64,000 nt of DNA. It comes from CAVRGQ01 sp963720785 (GTDB taxonomy: Bacteria; Actinomycetota; Acidimicrobiia; IMCC26256; DASPTH01). A model generated the notes under the pieces. It was not told where the DNA came from. It saw nothing but the letters and a program-made list of their open reading frames with translations, and searched no databases. The stretch is from the NCBI GenBank assembly GCA_963720785.1, contig CAVRGQ010000004.1:682001-746000 (forward strand). Reading direction: 5' to 3'. Both the position numbers and the translations under genes were made by a program. Of the stretch, positions 38,226 to 46,316 are shown piece after piece (position 1 is the first letter of the stretch; each line of letters starts with the position of its first letter).

Positions 38226-39130
38226 GCAAGCCCGACGCACGCGGAGGCCGGGGCCGGTCCGACAAGCGAGGTGGTCGCGGCAACGACCGTCGCGACCACC
38301 GCAGTGGTGACAGCCGTGGCGGCGACAACCGCGGTGGTGAGTCGCGTGGCGGCGAAGGGCGCGGCGACCGTTCCGGGCCTGCACCCAAGCGCGACCTGGG
38401 TCAGCAGGTGGAGGGCCGCCAGGCCGTCCGCGCGCTGCTGACCGCCGGCACCCGCAAGGTCCACGACGTGTGGCTCTCCACCGAAGGCGACGCCCTCGAT
38501 GAGTTGGAAGCGCTGGCCGAGCGGGCCGGCGCCCGGGTTCGCCGTGTGCCCGCCGACCAGATCGAGCGCCGGGCCCGCACCGAGTCGCCGCAGGGCGTGG
38601 TGGCGTTCGCCGCGCCGGTCCCGGCCGGCGACCTCGACGCCTTGTTCGCCGACCCCCAGGCCTTCCTCGTGGCCCTCGACGGCGTCACCGACCCCGGCAA
38701 CCTCGGCGCGGTGATGCGCACCGCGGAGACGGCCGGCGCCACCGGGATCATCGTGCCCACCCACCGGGCGGTCGGGCTCACCCCGTCCGTCGCGAAGGCG
38801 GCGGCGGGCGCGCTCGAGTACCTGCCGGTCGCGTTCGTGAGCGGTGTCCCGGGCGCGCTCGACCGCGCGAAGCGCGCGGGAGTGTGGTGCGTCGCGCTCG
38901 ACGGCGACGGCGACCGCTCCGTGTTCGACCTCGCCGTTGCCGACGCGCCGCTCGTGCTCGTGCTCGGCGCCGAGGGTCGCGGGGTGTCGCGCCTCGCGCG
39001 TCAACGGTGCGATGTCGTCGCGTCGATCCCGATGCACGGTCGCATCGAGTCGCTCAACGTGAGTGCCGCTGCCGCGGTAGCGATGACCGAGATCGCGCGA
39101 CGCAGGGCAACACGACCGGGTTCGGGATAA
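38222..39130 (+). CDS. rlmB: 23S rRNA (guanosine-2'-O-)-methyltransferase, SpoU family
   Basis: The C-terminal ~240 residues are a SpoU/TrmH methyltransferase with the three family motifs: GVTDPGNLGAVMRTAETAGATGIIV (motif 1), VLVLGAEGRGVSRLA (motif 2) and IPMHGRIESLNVSAAAAVAMTEIAR (motif 3). They form the trefoil knot that binds S-adenosylmethionine. The N-terminus (~55 residues) is a low-complexity stretch of Arg, Gly, Asp and Ser with RGG and GGD/GGE repeats, which may bind RNA. It overlaps cysS by ATGA. Confidence 0.93.
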   Translation: MSKPDARGGRGRSDKRGGRGNDRRDHRSGDSRGGDNRGGESRGGEGRGDRSGPAPKRDLGQQVEGRQAVRALLTAGTRKVHDVWLSTEGDALDELEALAERAGARVRRVPADQIERRARTESPQGVVAFAAPVPAGDLDALFADPQAFLVALDGVTDPGNLGAVMRTAETAGATGIIVPTHRAVGLTPSVAKAAAGALEYLPVAFVSGVPGALDRAKRAGVWCVALDGDGDRSVFDLAVADAPLVLVLGAEGRGVSRLARQRCDVVASIPMHGRIESLNVSAAAAVAMTEIARRRATRPGSG

Positions 39131-39143
39131 CGTTTCTGCGTTC

Positions 39144-39219
39144 GCCGGGTTAGCTCAGTTGGCAGAGCACTTCTCTTGTAAAGAAGATGTCGTCGGTTCG
39201 ATCCCGACACCCGGCTCCA
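39144..39219 (+). tRNA. tRNA-Thr (anticodon TGT)
   Basis: A complete cloverleaf: acceptor GCCGGGT with ACCCGGC, D arm GCTC...GAGC, anticodon stem CTTCT/AGAAG with loop CTTGTAA (anticodon TGT, reading ACA), and T arm GTCGG-TTCGATC-CCGAC. The 3' CCA is encoded. It starts 13 bases after the rlmB stop. Confidence 0.96.
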
Positions 39220-39241
39220 CGGATGCGGGCAGGAGCGCCAG

Positions 39242-39580
39242 TTGAGCGACCGACCGACCATCGCGGCGTTGTTGCAGGAGGCGGCCGACCTGCACCATCG
39301 GGTCTACCGGATCGTCGACGGTGCCGACGACGACTGGGCGTCGTGGTATGCCGACTGGTTGCTCGAGCGGTCGGAGTTGCCGGAGCTCCTCGGCTGCACA
39401 CCGGTGCGGAGCCACCTGGTGCACGCGCTGGTGCAACTCGAACGGGACTACGCCGCAGACCCGACCGACGCGGGCACGATGCCGTGGTTCGAGTACTACG
39501 CCGACGGGCTGCGCCGCCGCGTTCCTGCCCGCCTGACCGCGTCGGTCGTCAGCGCACCGTCTCGACGAAGTGCGCGCTGA
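39242..39580 (+). CDS. Conserved hypothetical protein
   Basis: A 112-residue helical protein starting at TTG 39242, with GGAG about ten bases upstream. Segments IAALLQEAADLHHRVYRIVDGADDDWASWYADWLLERSELPELLG and VHALVQLERDYAAD look well structured. I do not recognise a named family. The final ~20 residues are basic and overlap the end of the convergent methyltransferase gene by 32 bases, so the C-terminus may not be exact. Confidence 0.65.
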   Translation: MSDRPTIAALLQEAADLHHRVYRIVDGADDDWASWYADWLLERSELPELLGCTPVRSHLVHALVQLERDYAADPTDAGTMPWFEYYADGLRRRVPARLTASVVSAPSRRSAR

Positions 39581-40381
39581 TCCGACCTTCCAGGTCGGTG
39601 GGCCCGAACCGAGCCGCGAGCGCGTCGGCCGCTGCGGTGATCGCACCGCCGAGCACGTCGGGACCGCGCCCGGCGAGCTCGTCGCGCAACGGAGTTCCCG
39701 CGCAGAACGCGGCGGCCGCGCCGACCGGGGTGGCGGCGCGGCTCACGCGCGCGATCGTCTGGGTGACCGGCGGGGCGTCGAAACCCCCGGCGCGGAGATC
39801 GGCACTCACCGCAGCCGGGTCGTGGTACTCGTACGGTCGGTGATCGAGGAACCGCGGCGGGTCGTCGGGGAAGTGATGTTGGAGCGCGTCGATCACCACT
39901 GCGGCGAATTCGTTGTGCGAGACGTGGTCCCACACGCTGCACACCAGCCGCCCACCCGGGCGCAGGACCCGGTGCATCTCCGCGAAGGCATCCGGCTTGG
40001 GATCGAAGAACATCACGCCGAACTGGCAGACGACGGCATCGAACGACTCGGACTCGTAGGGCAACGCCATCACGTCGGCCTGTTCCCAGGTGACCGGGCG
40101 TGTGGTGCCGACCTGCCGGGCCCGTTCGATCATCCCCGGTACCAGATCGGTGGCGGTGATGGAGACCTCGACGGGGAGGGCGGCCGCCAGCGCGCGCGCG
40201 TGGCCGCACCGGTGCCCGCCGCCACCTCGAGGACCGCGCCGTGGCGGAGATCCGCGAGGCGATCGACGGCGTCGGCGGCGTAGTCGTGGAAGACGAGTGG
40301 GACCAACAGCTCGTCGTACACGTCGAACACCGAAGACGCGAGGGCGTGCTCGACGTCGCCGTTCGGGGCCGATGGGTTCAC
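39549..40381 (-). CDS. SAM-dependent class I methyltransferase (one frameshift)
   Basis: A UbiE-like methyltransferase of ~277 residues. Motif I VLEVAAGTGA is in the N-terminal frame. After a two-base gain in a CG repeat (about 40192-40201) the other frame continues with LAAALPVEVSITATDLVPGMIERAR, ADVMALPYESESFDAVVCQFGVMFF and MHRVLRPGGRLVCSVWDHV, all typical. GTG 40381 is the start. The substrate is unknown. It is divergent from the Coq4-like gene, with 107 bases between. Confidence 0.83.
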
Positions 40382-40488
40382 CGCGTCGATTCTGGTGGAC
40401 GGCGAATCGGCCTGCCAACCGCGGGAGAGCTGCGCCCTCCGCCTCTCGCAGCATCTCGGCGTAGCATTTCGCGGGTCCCGACCGAGAG

Positions 40489-41634
40489 GTGCCGCGCGTG
40501 CAGACCGATCCGATGCCCGTGCCCGACGACCACGACGTGGAGGAGGTCACCCTCGTCGCCCGCGGGATCGCGACGGCCGTGGCCCCGGAGACCGGACTCG
40601 CCGACGTCCAGGCCGACCTGCTCGAGGCGATCGCGACCGCGCTCACCGGTGTGTCCGTCGACTACCGCGCGCTCGCGCCGCTCGGGCCCGAGGAGCTCGC
40701 CGACGTGCTGGCGGGCCGCGATCTCGCCTACCGGCAGCGGATCGTGCACCACATGGTCCTCGGTGAGCTGGTGTTGCGACCGATTCCGGTCGTCGTTGCC
40801 CATCGGGTGGCGATGTACGCCCAGGCCCTCGGCGTGCAGGACGACTTCGTGCGCGTCGCGCGTCGCTACGCCCAGGGCGCCTACGGGCTCGCGTGGAAGG
40901 ACCTGCAACGCAACGGCTTCGTCGAGCACGTCCAGGACGCCGCGGGCGCGGCCGAGCCCGCCGCGGCCGGTGGTGCCGCGCCGCGGGTGCCGCGTTCGGC
41001 CGGCCGCGGTGGCGCGGCGCCGTTCCAGCCGGCCGAGGTCGATCCGGAGCTCGCGGCGACCTGGATGGCGTATGCCGATCTTCCCGAGGGCACCCTCGGC
41101 CGTTCCGTGTGGGAGATGTACGACGGCCGCGGCTTCGAGCTGCCGGGCACGCCCGGCGGCGCGCCGGCCTACCTCGCGCAGCACGACTACGTGCACGTCC
41201 TCGCCGACTACGGCACCAACCTGAAGGGCGAGCTCGAGGTGTTCGCGCTCATCGGGCGGGCGGATCCCGACCCGAAGGGCTTCGCGTGGCTCGCGACCCT
41301 CACCGGACTCTTCGAGACGGGGTACATCCCCACCACGGGCTTCTTCGACCGCGACGTCCGCGAGCGCGTCATCCAGGCGCCCGGGATGCACGTGCGCGTC
41401 GCCGACGCGATCCGGCGCGGCAAGTTGGTCAGCACCTCCTGCGCCGCCGACCTGTTCGAGGTCGACTACACCGCGCTCGCCGAACGACCGGTCGACGAGA
41501 TCCGGCTGATGCTCGGAATCCCCGCGAAGGGCCCGGCGGCGCTCGAGGCCGGCTCGGTCGGCCTCTTCGACCTCGCCGGCATGTCGGAGGCCCAGCAACG
41601 GGCGATCGCGCAACGTCGAGGAGTGTCCCCGTGA
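40489..41634 (+). CDS. TerB/Coq4-like protein
   Basis: A ~380-residue protein in two parts. Residues about 15-150 are helical and resemble TerB. After an Ala/Gly/Pro-rich linker, residues about 185-345 resemble Coq4: HDYVHVLADYGTNLKGELEVFALIG carries the HDxxH(x11)E zinc-ligand motif of that family, followed by GFAWLATLTGLFETGY. Coq4 supports ubiquinone synthesis in eukaryotes and some bacteria; what it does in an actinobacterium is not known. GTG 40489 or ATG 40513 are both possible starts. The next gene overlaps its stop by GTGA. Confidence 0.62.
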   Translation: MPRVQTDPMPVPDDHDVEEVTLVARGIATAVAPETGLADVQADLLEAIATALTGVSVDYRALAPLGPEELADVLAGRDLAYRQRIVHHMVLGELVLRPIPVVVAHRVAMYAQALGVQDDFVRVARRYAQGAYGLAWKDLQRNGFVEHVQDAAGAAEPAAAGGAAPRVPRSAGRGGAAPFQPAEVDPELAATWMAYADLPEGTLGRSVWEMYDGRGFELPGTPGGAPAYLAQHDYVHVLADYGTNLKGELEVFALIGRADPDPKGFAWLATLTGLFETGYIPTTGFFDRDVRERVIQAPGMHVRVADAIRRGKLVSTSCAADLFEVDYTALAERPVDEIRLMLGIPAKGPAALEAGSVGLFDLAGMSEAQQRAIAQRRGVSP

Positions 41635-41960
41635 GCCAGAACTTCACCCAGACCATCGGGTTCGAGTGCGACGACCCAGCGGAGATCGTCGCCCTGCTCG
41701 AGCAGTGGGACATCGACCAGGCGTCGAGCGACATCATGGGATACATGGGCATCCGGCTGCTCGCCGATCGCGAGCAGCCCGGGCGGTACCTCATCGTCGC
41801 CGACTTCGGTGTGGTCGATCCCGACGTGTGCGCCGCCGACGAGGCCGCCCGCAACAACGAGCGGCCCGAGACCCAGGCGACGGCAGCGCGACTGCTCGAG
41901 CTGGTCAAGGGTCAACCGCAGTACCGCCACTACGACGAGCTCTACCGCACCGACTTCTGA
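41631..41960 (+). CDS. Small protein, possible dimeric alpha/beta-barrel fold
   Basis: A 109-residue acidic protein (SQNFTQTIGFECDDPAEIVALLEQWDIDQ...). The spacing of a first strand, an Asp-rich helix, a strand with IRLLADREQPGRYLIVADFG and a C-terminal helix resembles the antibiotic-monooxygenase-like (ABM) dimeric barrel. No catalytic motif is obvious. Its start overlaps the stop of the Coq4-like gene by GTGA, indicating co-translation and perhaps a shared role. Confidence 0.65.
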   Translation: MSQNFTQTIGFECDDPAEIVALLEQWDIDQASSDIMGYMGIRLLADREQPGRYLIVADFGVVDPDVCAADEAARNNERPETQATAARLLELVKGQPQYRHYDELYRTDF

Positions 41961-42058
41961 GCCGCGCATGTAGGAGCCCGCGTGCACTTCTTCGCCGCAT
42001 GGGTCTACGGTCGGCCGCAGCGACGGACGGGGGTTTCGTCGGTGAACAGGGGACGCAG

Positions 42059-43408
42059 ATGAGAAAGCTCCGAAGGATGGCGCTCGCCGGCGCGGTGACG
42101 GCAGCGCTGGCGCTCGCGGTGGCGGTGCCTGCAGGTGCGCAATCGGGCAACGAGAAGCCGGCTGCCACCGAGATCGGAGTCACCGCGTCGGAGATCCACA
42201 TCGCCGTGATCGCCGACGTCGACAACCCGTTCGCACCGGGGCTGTTCCAGGGGGCGGCCGACGGGGTCAAGGCCGGAGCGGCGTACCTCAACAGCAAGGC
42301 GGGCGGTGGTGGCCTCGCCGGCCGCAAGGTCGTGGTCGACTTCATCGACACCCACCTCAACGCCAACGACTCGCGCAACGCGACGATCACCGCGTGCCAG
42401 AACGACCTGGCACTCGTCGGTGGCGCGGCGCTGTTCCTCTCGAGCGTCGACGACATCGTCAACTGCAAGGATCAGGCGGGCCAGGCGACGGGTATCCCCG
42501 ACATGGGATCGGTCATCACCGGCGTGCCCGAGACCTGCAGCCCGATGGCCTTCCCGGCCATCGGCGCGGCCATCGACTGCTCGACCATCACCCAGAACCC
42601 GCAGACGTTCTACGGCAATGCCGGGCCCGACAAGTGGCTCGTGTCGAAGAGCAAGGGTGGCCTCAAGGGGCCGATGGTCATCGGCAACGACACCAAGGAC
42701 GCGGCGCGCGGCGGCACCATCCTCGCGCTCGCCTCCCAGGCGGCCGGCGTGAAGGCGAGCCCGGCCGACGTGATTCCGAAGTCGGGTCGTGACCCGCAGA
42801 GCGCGTACACGAGCGTCGTGCAGCAGATGAAGACGGACGGCGCCAACTTCTCGCTGATGACCTCGGCGGTCACGAGCGCGCTCGAACTCCGCGACGAGGC
42901 CCAGCTCCAGGGCCTCGACAGTGCGAAGGTCGCGTGGGAGTGCGTGTCCTGCTATGGCAACAAGACCGTCACCGACAACGCCGCGTCGTTCGAGGGCGAG
43001 TACCAGTTCCTCGGCTTCCTGCCGTTCGAGGAGACGAAATCCAACAAGACCCTCGCAAATTTCATCAAGTACATGAAGCAGGTCGGCGGCACGCCCGACC
43101 AGTTCGCGGCCTACGCGTTCGAGGGCACGCTCGCCTTCGCCGACGCGGTGAACGCCGCCGTGAAGACGAACGGCGTCAACGGCATCACGCGCACCAACCT
43201 GATCACCGGCATCAAGTCGCTCACCGACTTCGACGCCGGCGGGATGGCGGGTACGCACTCGTTCAAGGACGGCAGGACCACGAACTGCTTCGTGATGGTG
43301 CAGTTCAAGAGCGGCAAGTGGGTCCGCCAGTACCCGACCAAGAAGGGCACCTTCGACTGCAAGTCGTCGAACACCGTCGCCCTGAAGGCGAACCTGCTCG
43401 GCAACTGA
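42059..43408 (+). CDS. ABC transporter substrate-binding protein, branched-chain-amino-acid type (orphan)
   Basis: A 449-residue exported protein: signal peptide RRMALAGAVTAALALAVAVPAGAQS, then a Peripla_BP_6/LivJ-like fold (IHIAVIADVDNPFAPGLFQGAADGVKAGAAYLN..., DTHLNANDSRNATITACQ). Paired Cys residues (CQNDL/NCKD, CSPM/DCST, CVSC, TNCF/FDCK) suggest disulfides. No permease or ATPase genes are adjacent, so it may serve a distant transporter or act as a sensor. A strong hairpin follows it. Confidence 0.88.
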   Translation: MRKLRRMALAGAVTAALALAVAVPAGAQSGNEKPAATEIGVTASEIHIAVIADVDNPFAPGLFQGAADGVKAGAAYLNSKAGGGGLAGRKVVVDFIDTHLNANDSRNATITACQNDLALVGGAALFLSSVDDIVNCKDQAGQATGIPDMGSVITGVPETCSPMAFPAIGAAIDCSTITQNPQTFYGNAGPDKWLVSKSKGGLKGPMVIGNDTKDAARGGTILALASQAAGVKASPADVIPKSGRDPQSAYTSVVQQMKTDGANFSLMTSAVTSALELRDEAQLQGLDSAKVAWECVSCYGNKTVTDNAASFEGEYQFLGFLPFEETKSNKTLANFIKYMKQVGGTPDQFAAYAFEGTLAFADAVNAAVKTNGVNGITRTNLITGIKSLTDFDAGGMAGTHSFKDGRTTNCFVMVQFKSGKWVRQYPTKKGTFDCKSSNTVALKANLLGN

Positions 43409-43429
43409 CGTCGTCCGGTCCGTACGCTG

Positions 43430-43460
43430 ACCGGCCGGCGACCTCGTGTCGCCGGCCGGT
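43430..43460. terminator. 13-bp perfect hairpin after the substrate-binding protein gene
   Basis: Arms 43430-43442 (ACCGGCCGGCGAC) and 43448-43460 are perfectly complementary around a five-base loop, 22 bases after the stop. It is a likely terminator without a T-run. Confidence 0.75.
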
Positions 43461-43514
43461 GCGCGTGGCAGGATTCCCTGGACACACCACCGGCACGGAG
43501 ACGAGGGGGAATCG

Positions 43515-44591
43515 ATGCGCGCAGCGATCCTGACCGCATGCAACGAGGACATGGTCGTCGAGGACGTCGAGGCACTGGCGCCCGGGCCGCGCGACGTCGT
43601 CGTGCGCATCGACGCGAGCGGGGTGTGCCACTCCGACCTCACCGTCGCGCTCGGCAACGTGCCGATGCCGCCGCCGATCATCCTCGGCCACGAGGGCGCG
43701 GGCACCGTGCTCGAGGTCGGCAAGGAGGTCAGTCGCGTCGCAGTGGGCGACACGGTGATCGCGTCGTTCGTGCCCGCGTGCGGCAACTGCTTCTTCTGCC
43801 TCCGCGACCAGGCGCAGCTCTGCGAGACGATGGGCGCGCACACGATGGTCCCCAAGGGCACCCGCGCCGACGGCAGCACCGTCACCGGCATGAGCGGCCT
43901 CGGTACCTTCGCCGACGTCATGACCGTCGACGAGACGATGCTCGTGAAGGTGGAGACCGACCTTCCCGCGGAGCAGCTCGCGCTCATCGGGTGTGGCATC
44001 ACCACGGGGGTGGGCGCCGCGCTCAACACCGCGCAGGTCACCCCCGGCTCCACCGTCGCGGTGATCGGGTGTGGTGGCGTCGGCCAGTCGGTGATCCAGG
44101 GTGCGCGCATCGCGGGCGCGGCGCGGATCTTCGCCATCGATCCGGTGGAGATGAAGCGCAAGACCGCGGAGCAGTTCGGCGCGACCGACCTCGTCGATCC
44201 CGGACAGGGCGACGTACTCGAGCAGATCCAGGCGGCCACCGGCGGACGCGGCGTCGACTTCGCCTTCGAGGTGATCGGCCTCCCGGAGACGATGGTGCAG
44301 GCCTACCAACTCGCCCGCCGGGGTGGCACCGCGGTGATCGTCGGCATGGCGCGCTTCGATGCCGTCGTGACCCTTCCGGCGATCTCGCTCTTCGCCGAGA
44401 ACAAGCGCATCCTCGGCACGATGTACGGCGGCGCGCAGGTGCGGCGCGACTTCCCGCGGTTCGTGGCCCTGGCGGAGACTGGTCGCCTCGACCTCGGTAC
44501 CATGGTCTCCCGGCGCATCCACCTCCACGAGGTGAACGACGCCTTCCGGGCCATGGAGGCCGGCGAGGTCATCCGCTCCGTCATCTGCTGA
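43515..44591 (+). CDS. Zinc-dependent alcohol dehydrogenase
   Basis: A 358-residue medium-chain dehydrogenase. Catalytic zinc ligands lie in GVCHSDL (Cys) and ILGHEGAG (His, Glu). The four structural-zinc Cys are seen in CGNCFFCLRDQAQLC, and the NAD motif is VIGCGGVGQSVIQGARIAGA (about 185). It is close to the NDMA-type/class III group of actinobacteria, where related enzymes use bound NADH or act on S-hydroxymethyl thiols; the actual substrate is not clear. GAGGGGGA precedes the ATG. Confidence 0.92.
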   Translation: MRAAILTACNEDMVVEDVEALAPGPRDVVVRIDASGVCHSDLTVALGNVPMPPPIILGHEGAGTVLEVGKEVSRVAVGDTVIASFVPACGNCFFCLRDQAQLCETMGAHTMVPKGTRADGSTVTGMSGLGTFADVMTVDETMLVKVETDLPAEQLALIGCGITTGVGAALNTAQVTPGSTVAVIGCGGVGQSVIQGARIAGAARIFAIDPVEMKRKTAEQFGATDLVDPGQGDVLEQIQAATGGRGVDFAFEVIGLPETMVQAYQLARRGGTAVIVGMARFDAVVTLPAISLFAENKRILGTMYGGAQVRRDFPRFVALAETGRLDLGTMVSRRIHLHEVNDAFRAMEAGEVIRSVIC

Positions 44592-44699
44592 CACTGACGG
44601 GACCATGACCCGCGAGTGGCGTGCCTGGCTCATAGGCTTTCCGGCCGTGGCGCGAAATGCTTGCATTCGGGATCAGCGACGGAGAGGATCGTCGATCTG

Positions 44700-44957
44700 A
44701 TGGCTCTCTCCGACCGTGAACGTGCCATTCTCGACTTCGAGCGGGGCTGGTGGACGCGCCCCGGGCCGAAGGAGGCTGCGATCCGCGCCGAACTGGGGGT
44801 CTCCGCGACCCGGTACTACGAGATCCTGCGGTCGCTCGTCGACCGGCCGGAGGCCTTCGAGTACGACCCGCTCACCGTGAGCCGCGTGCGTCGCGAACGC
44901 GACCGTCGCCGCCGTGAGCGCATCGAGGGCACCTGGGCCGATCCGGGGAGCCGATGA
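44700..44957 (+). CDS. DUF3263 protein
   Basis: An 85-residue protein, MALSDRERAILDFERGWWTRPGPKEAAIRAELGVSATRYYEILRSLVDRPEAFEYDPLTVSRVRRERDRRR in outline, matching the actinobacterial DUF3263 family, probably a small helix-turn-helix DNA-binding protein. The basic C-terminal tail supports nucleic-acid binding. It overlaps the next gene by ATGA. Confidence 0.9.
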   Translation: MALSDRERAILDFERGWWTRPGPKEAAIRAELGVSATRYYEILRSLVDRPEAFEYDPLTVSRVRRERDRRRRERIEGTWADPGSR

Positions 44958-45529
44958 CCGCGCCCGGCCCCGGAGCCCCCGGAGGCCCGCAGCAGGGTGG
45001 TGGCGGCGTCCCGTCCGCGGTGCGCGGCGCGGTGCTCGTCGGCCTCGCGGTGATCGTGGGCATCATCGGCCTCCAGATCCTCGACGACAGCAATCCAGGT
45101 TCGAACGCGTCGAACGCGGTGCTCGACACGATCGCCCCGTCCGACACCACGGTCACCACGTTGGCGGGCGGCACCGGCGCGCCGGCCACCACCGTCGCCG
45201 GCAACACCACCACGCCCACCACCGCGGTCAAGGTGCGCAACCCCAGCAACGTGAAGGTCAAGGTCTACAACGCGTCCGACACCTCCGGGGTCGCGCAGGC
45301 GATGACCGACCGGCTGAAGGCCGCGGGCTACAACACACTGCCGCCGGCCAACCTCCCCAAGACCCGTACCGGCTACGTCGTCACCTGCCGCTCGGGCTTC
45401 GAGAACGAGGGCAAGTTGCTCGCGATCTACCAGGTGAAGAACAACGCCACCTACGAGGCGTTCCCGAACAACCCGCCGGAGGGTTCGGGCGACGCCGACT
45501 GCCTGGTGATCCTCGGCAAGCCGGCCTAG
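44954..45529 (+). CDS. LytR C-terminal-domain membrane protein
   Basis: A 191-residue protein: a Gly/Pro-rich start, one membrane helix (AVLVGLAVIVGIIGLQIL, about 27-44), a Thr-rich extracellular linker, and a LytR_C domain (VKVKVYNASDTSGVAQAMTDRLKAAGYNTL...). Such domains sit in the cell envelope. In actinobacteria a DUF3263 gene is commonly next to a LytR_C protein gene, as here (ATGA overlap). A direct role in wall assembly is inference. Confidence 0.88.
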   Translation: MTAPGPGAPGGPQQGGGGVPSAVRGAVLVGLAVIVGIIGLQILDDSNPGSNASNAVLDTIAPSDTTVTTLAGGTGAPATTVAGNTTTPTTAVKVRNPSNVKVKVYNASDTSGVAQAMTDRLKAAGYNTLPPANLPKTRTGYVVTCRSGFENEGKLLAIYQVKNNATYEAFPNNPPEGSGDADCLVILGKPA

Positions 45530-45536
45530 CGAGGCC

Positions 45537-46316
45537 GTGCTCCCCCGAGGGCTCGACGCATTCGTCGCCGCGGGCCGGGGTGCCTGGCTCGGTCTCGACT
45601 TCGACGGCTCGCTCGCGCCCATCGTCGACGACCCGGCTGCCGCGCGCATCCTGCCCGCAGCACGCGACGCCCTCTCGCGGCTGGTGCCGGTGCTGGGCCG
45701 GGTCGCGGTGGTCAGCGGTCGTCCCGCGGCCTTCCTCGCCGAGCACGTGGGCGTGGCCGGCGTCACCTACGCCGGCGTCTACGGCCTGGAGCGCTGGCAG
45801 GACGGTCGCGTCGTGCTCGACCCCGCCGTGGCCGAGTGGGCGCCGGTGGTCGAACACGCCGCCGACGAGGCGGCCCGGGCGCTTCCCGGGGTGCTGGTGG
45901 AGCGCAAGGGCGCGGTCGCCGTCACCGTCCACTGGCGCACGGCGCCCGAGCAGGGTGAGGCGGCCGCGGCCTGGGCCGCTGCCGCGGCCGCACGACTCGG
46001 CCTCCACGTCCTCCCCGGGCGCATGGCCGCGGAGCTGCGGCCCCCGGTGCCGGTCGACAAGGGCAGCACGGTCGCCGGGTTGGCCGAAGGAGCAACGGCG
46101 GCGGCGTTCGCGGGCGACGACGCGGGTGACGTCGCGGCGTTCGCGGCGGTGCGCATGCTGGCGGCGACCGGCGGGGTTGCCGCCGCGGTGACGATCGGTG
46201 TGGCGTCGGACGAGTCACCGGCAGAAGTGTTCGCGCAGGACGTCGTGGTCGACGGGCCGACCGGGTTGGCGGCGCTGCTGACGCAGCTCGCCGACGCGCT
46301 CAGCGCGCCTGGCTGA
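45537..46316 (+). CDS. otsB: Trehalose-6-phosphate phosphatase
   Basis: A 259-residue HAD phosphatase that releases trehalose from trehalose-6-phosphate. The nucleophile motif is GLDFDGSLAPIVD, motif II region VAVVSGRP, and motif IV AGDDAGDVAAF. GTG 45537 lies only seven bases after the LytR_C gene. The partner synthase otsA is convergent, and the two ends overlap by about 17 bases. Confidence 0.92.
   Translation: MLPRGLDAFVAAGRGAWLGLDFDGSLAPIVDDPAAARILPAARDALSRLVPVLGRVAVVSGRPAAFLAEHVGVAGVTYAGVYGLERWQDGRVVLDPAVAEWAPVVEHAADEAARALPGVLVERKGAVAVTVHWRTAPEQGEAAAAWAAAAAARLGLHVLPGRMAAELRPPVPVDKGSTVAGLAEGATAAAFAGDDAGDVAAFAAVRMLAATGGVAAAVTIGVASDESPAEVFAQDVVVDGPTGLAALLTQLADALSAPG

Noticed and set aside
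39187..39843. Plus-strand frame beginning inside the tRNA-Thr gene
   Set aside because: It overlaps the tRNA and lies in another frame from the likely hypothetical gene at 39242; it has no recognisable domain.
45779..46299. Extension of trehalose-6-phosphate synthase across the antisense of otsB
   Set aside because: The extra ~174 residues have no resemblance to the family and lie opposite a real gene. A one-base shift near 46325 gives a natural end at 46300.
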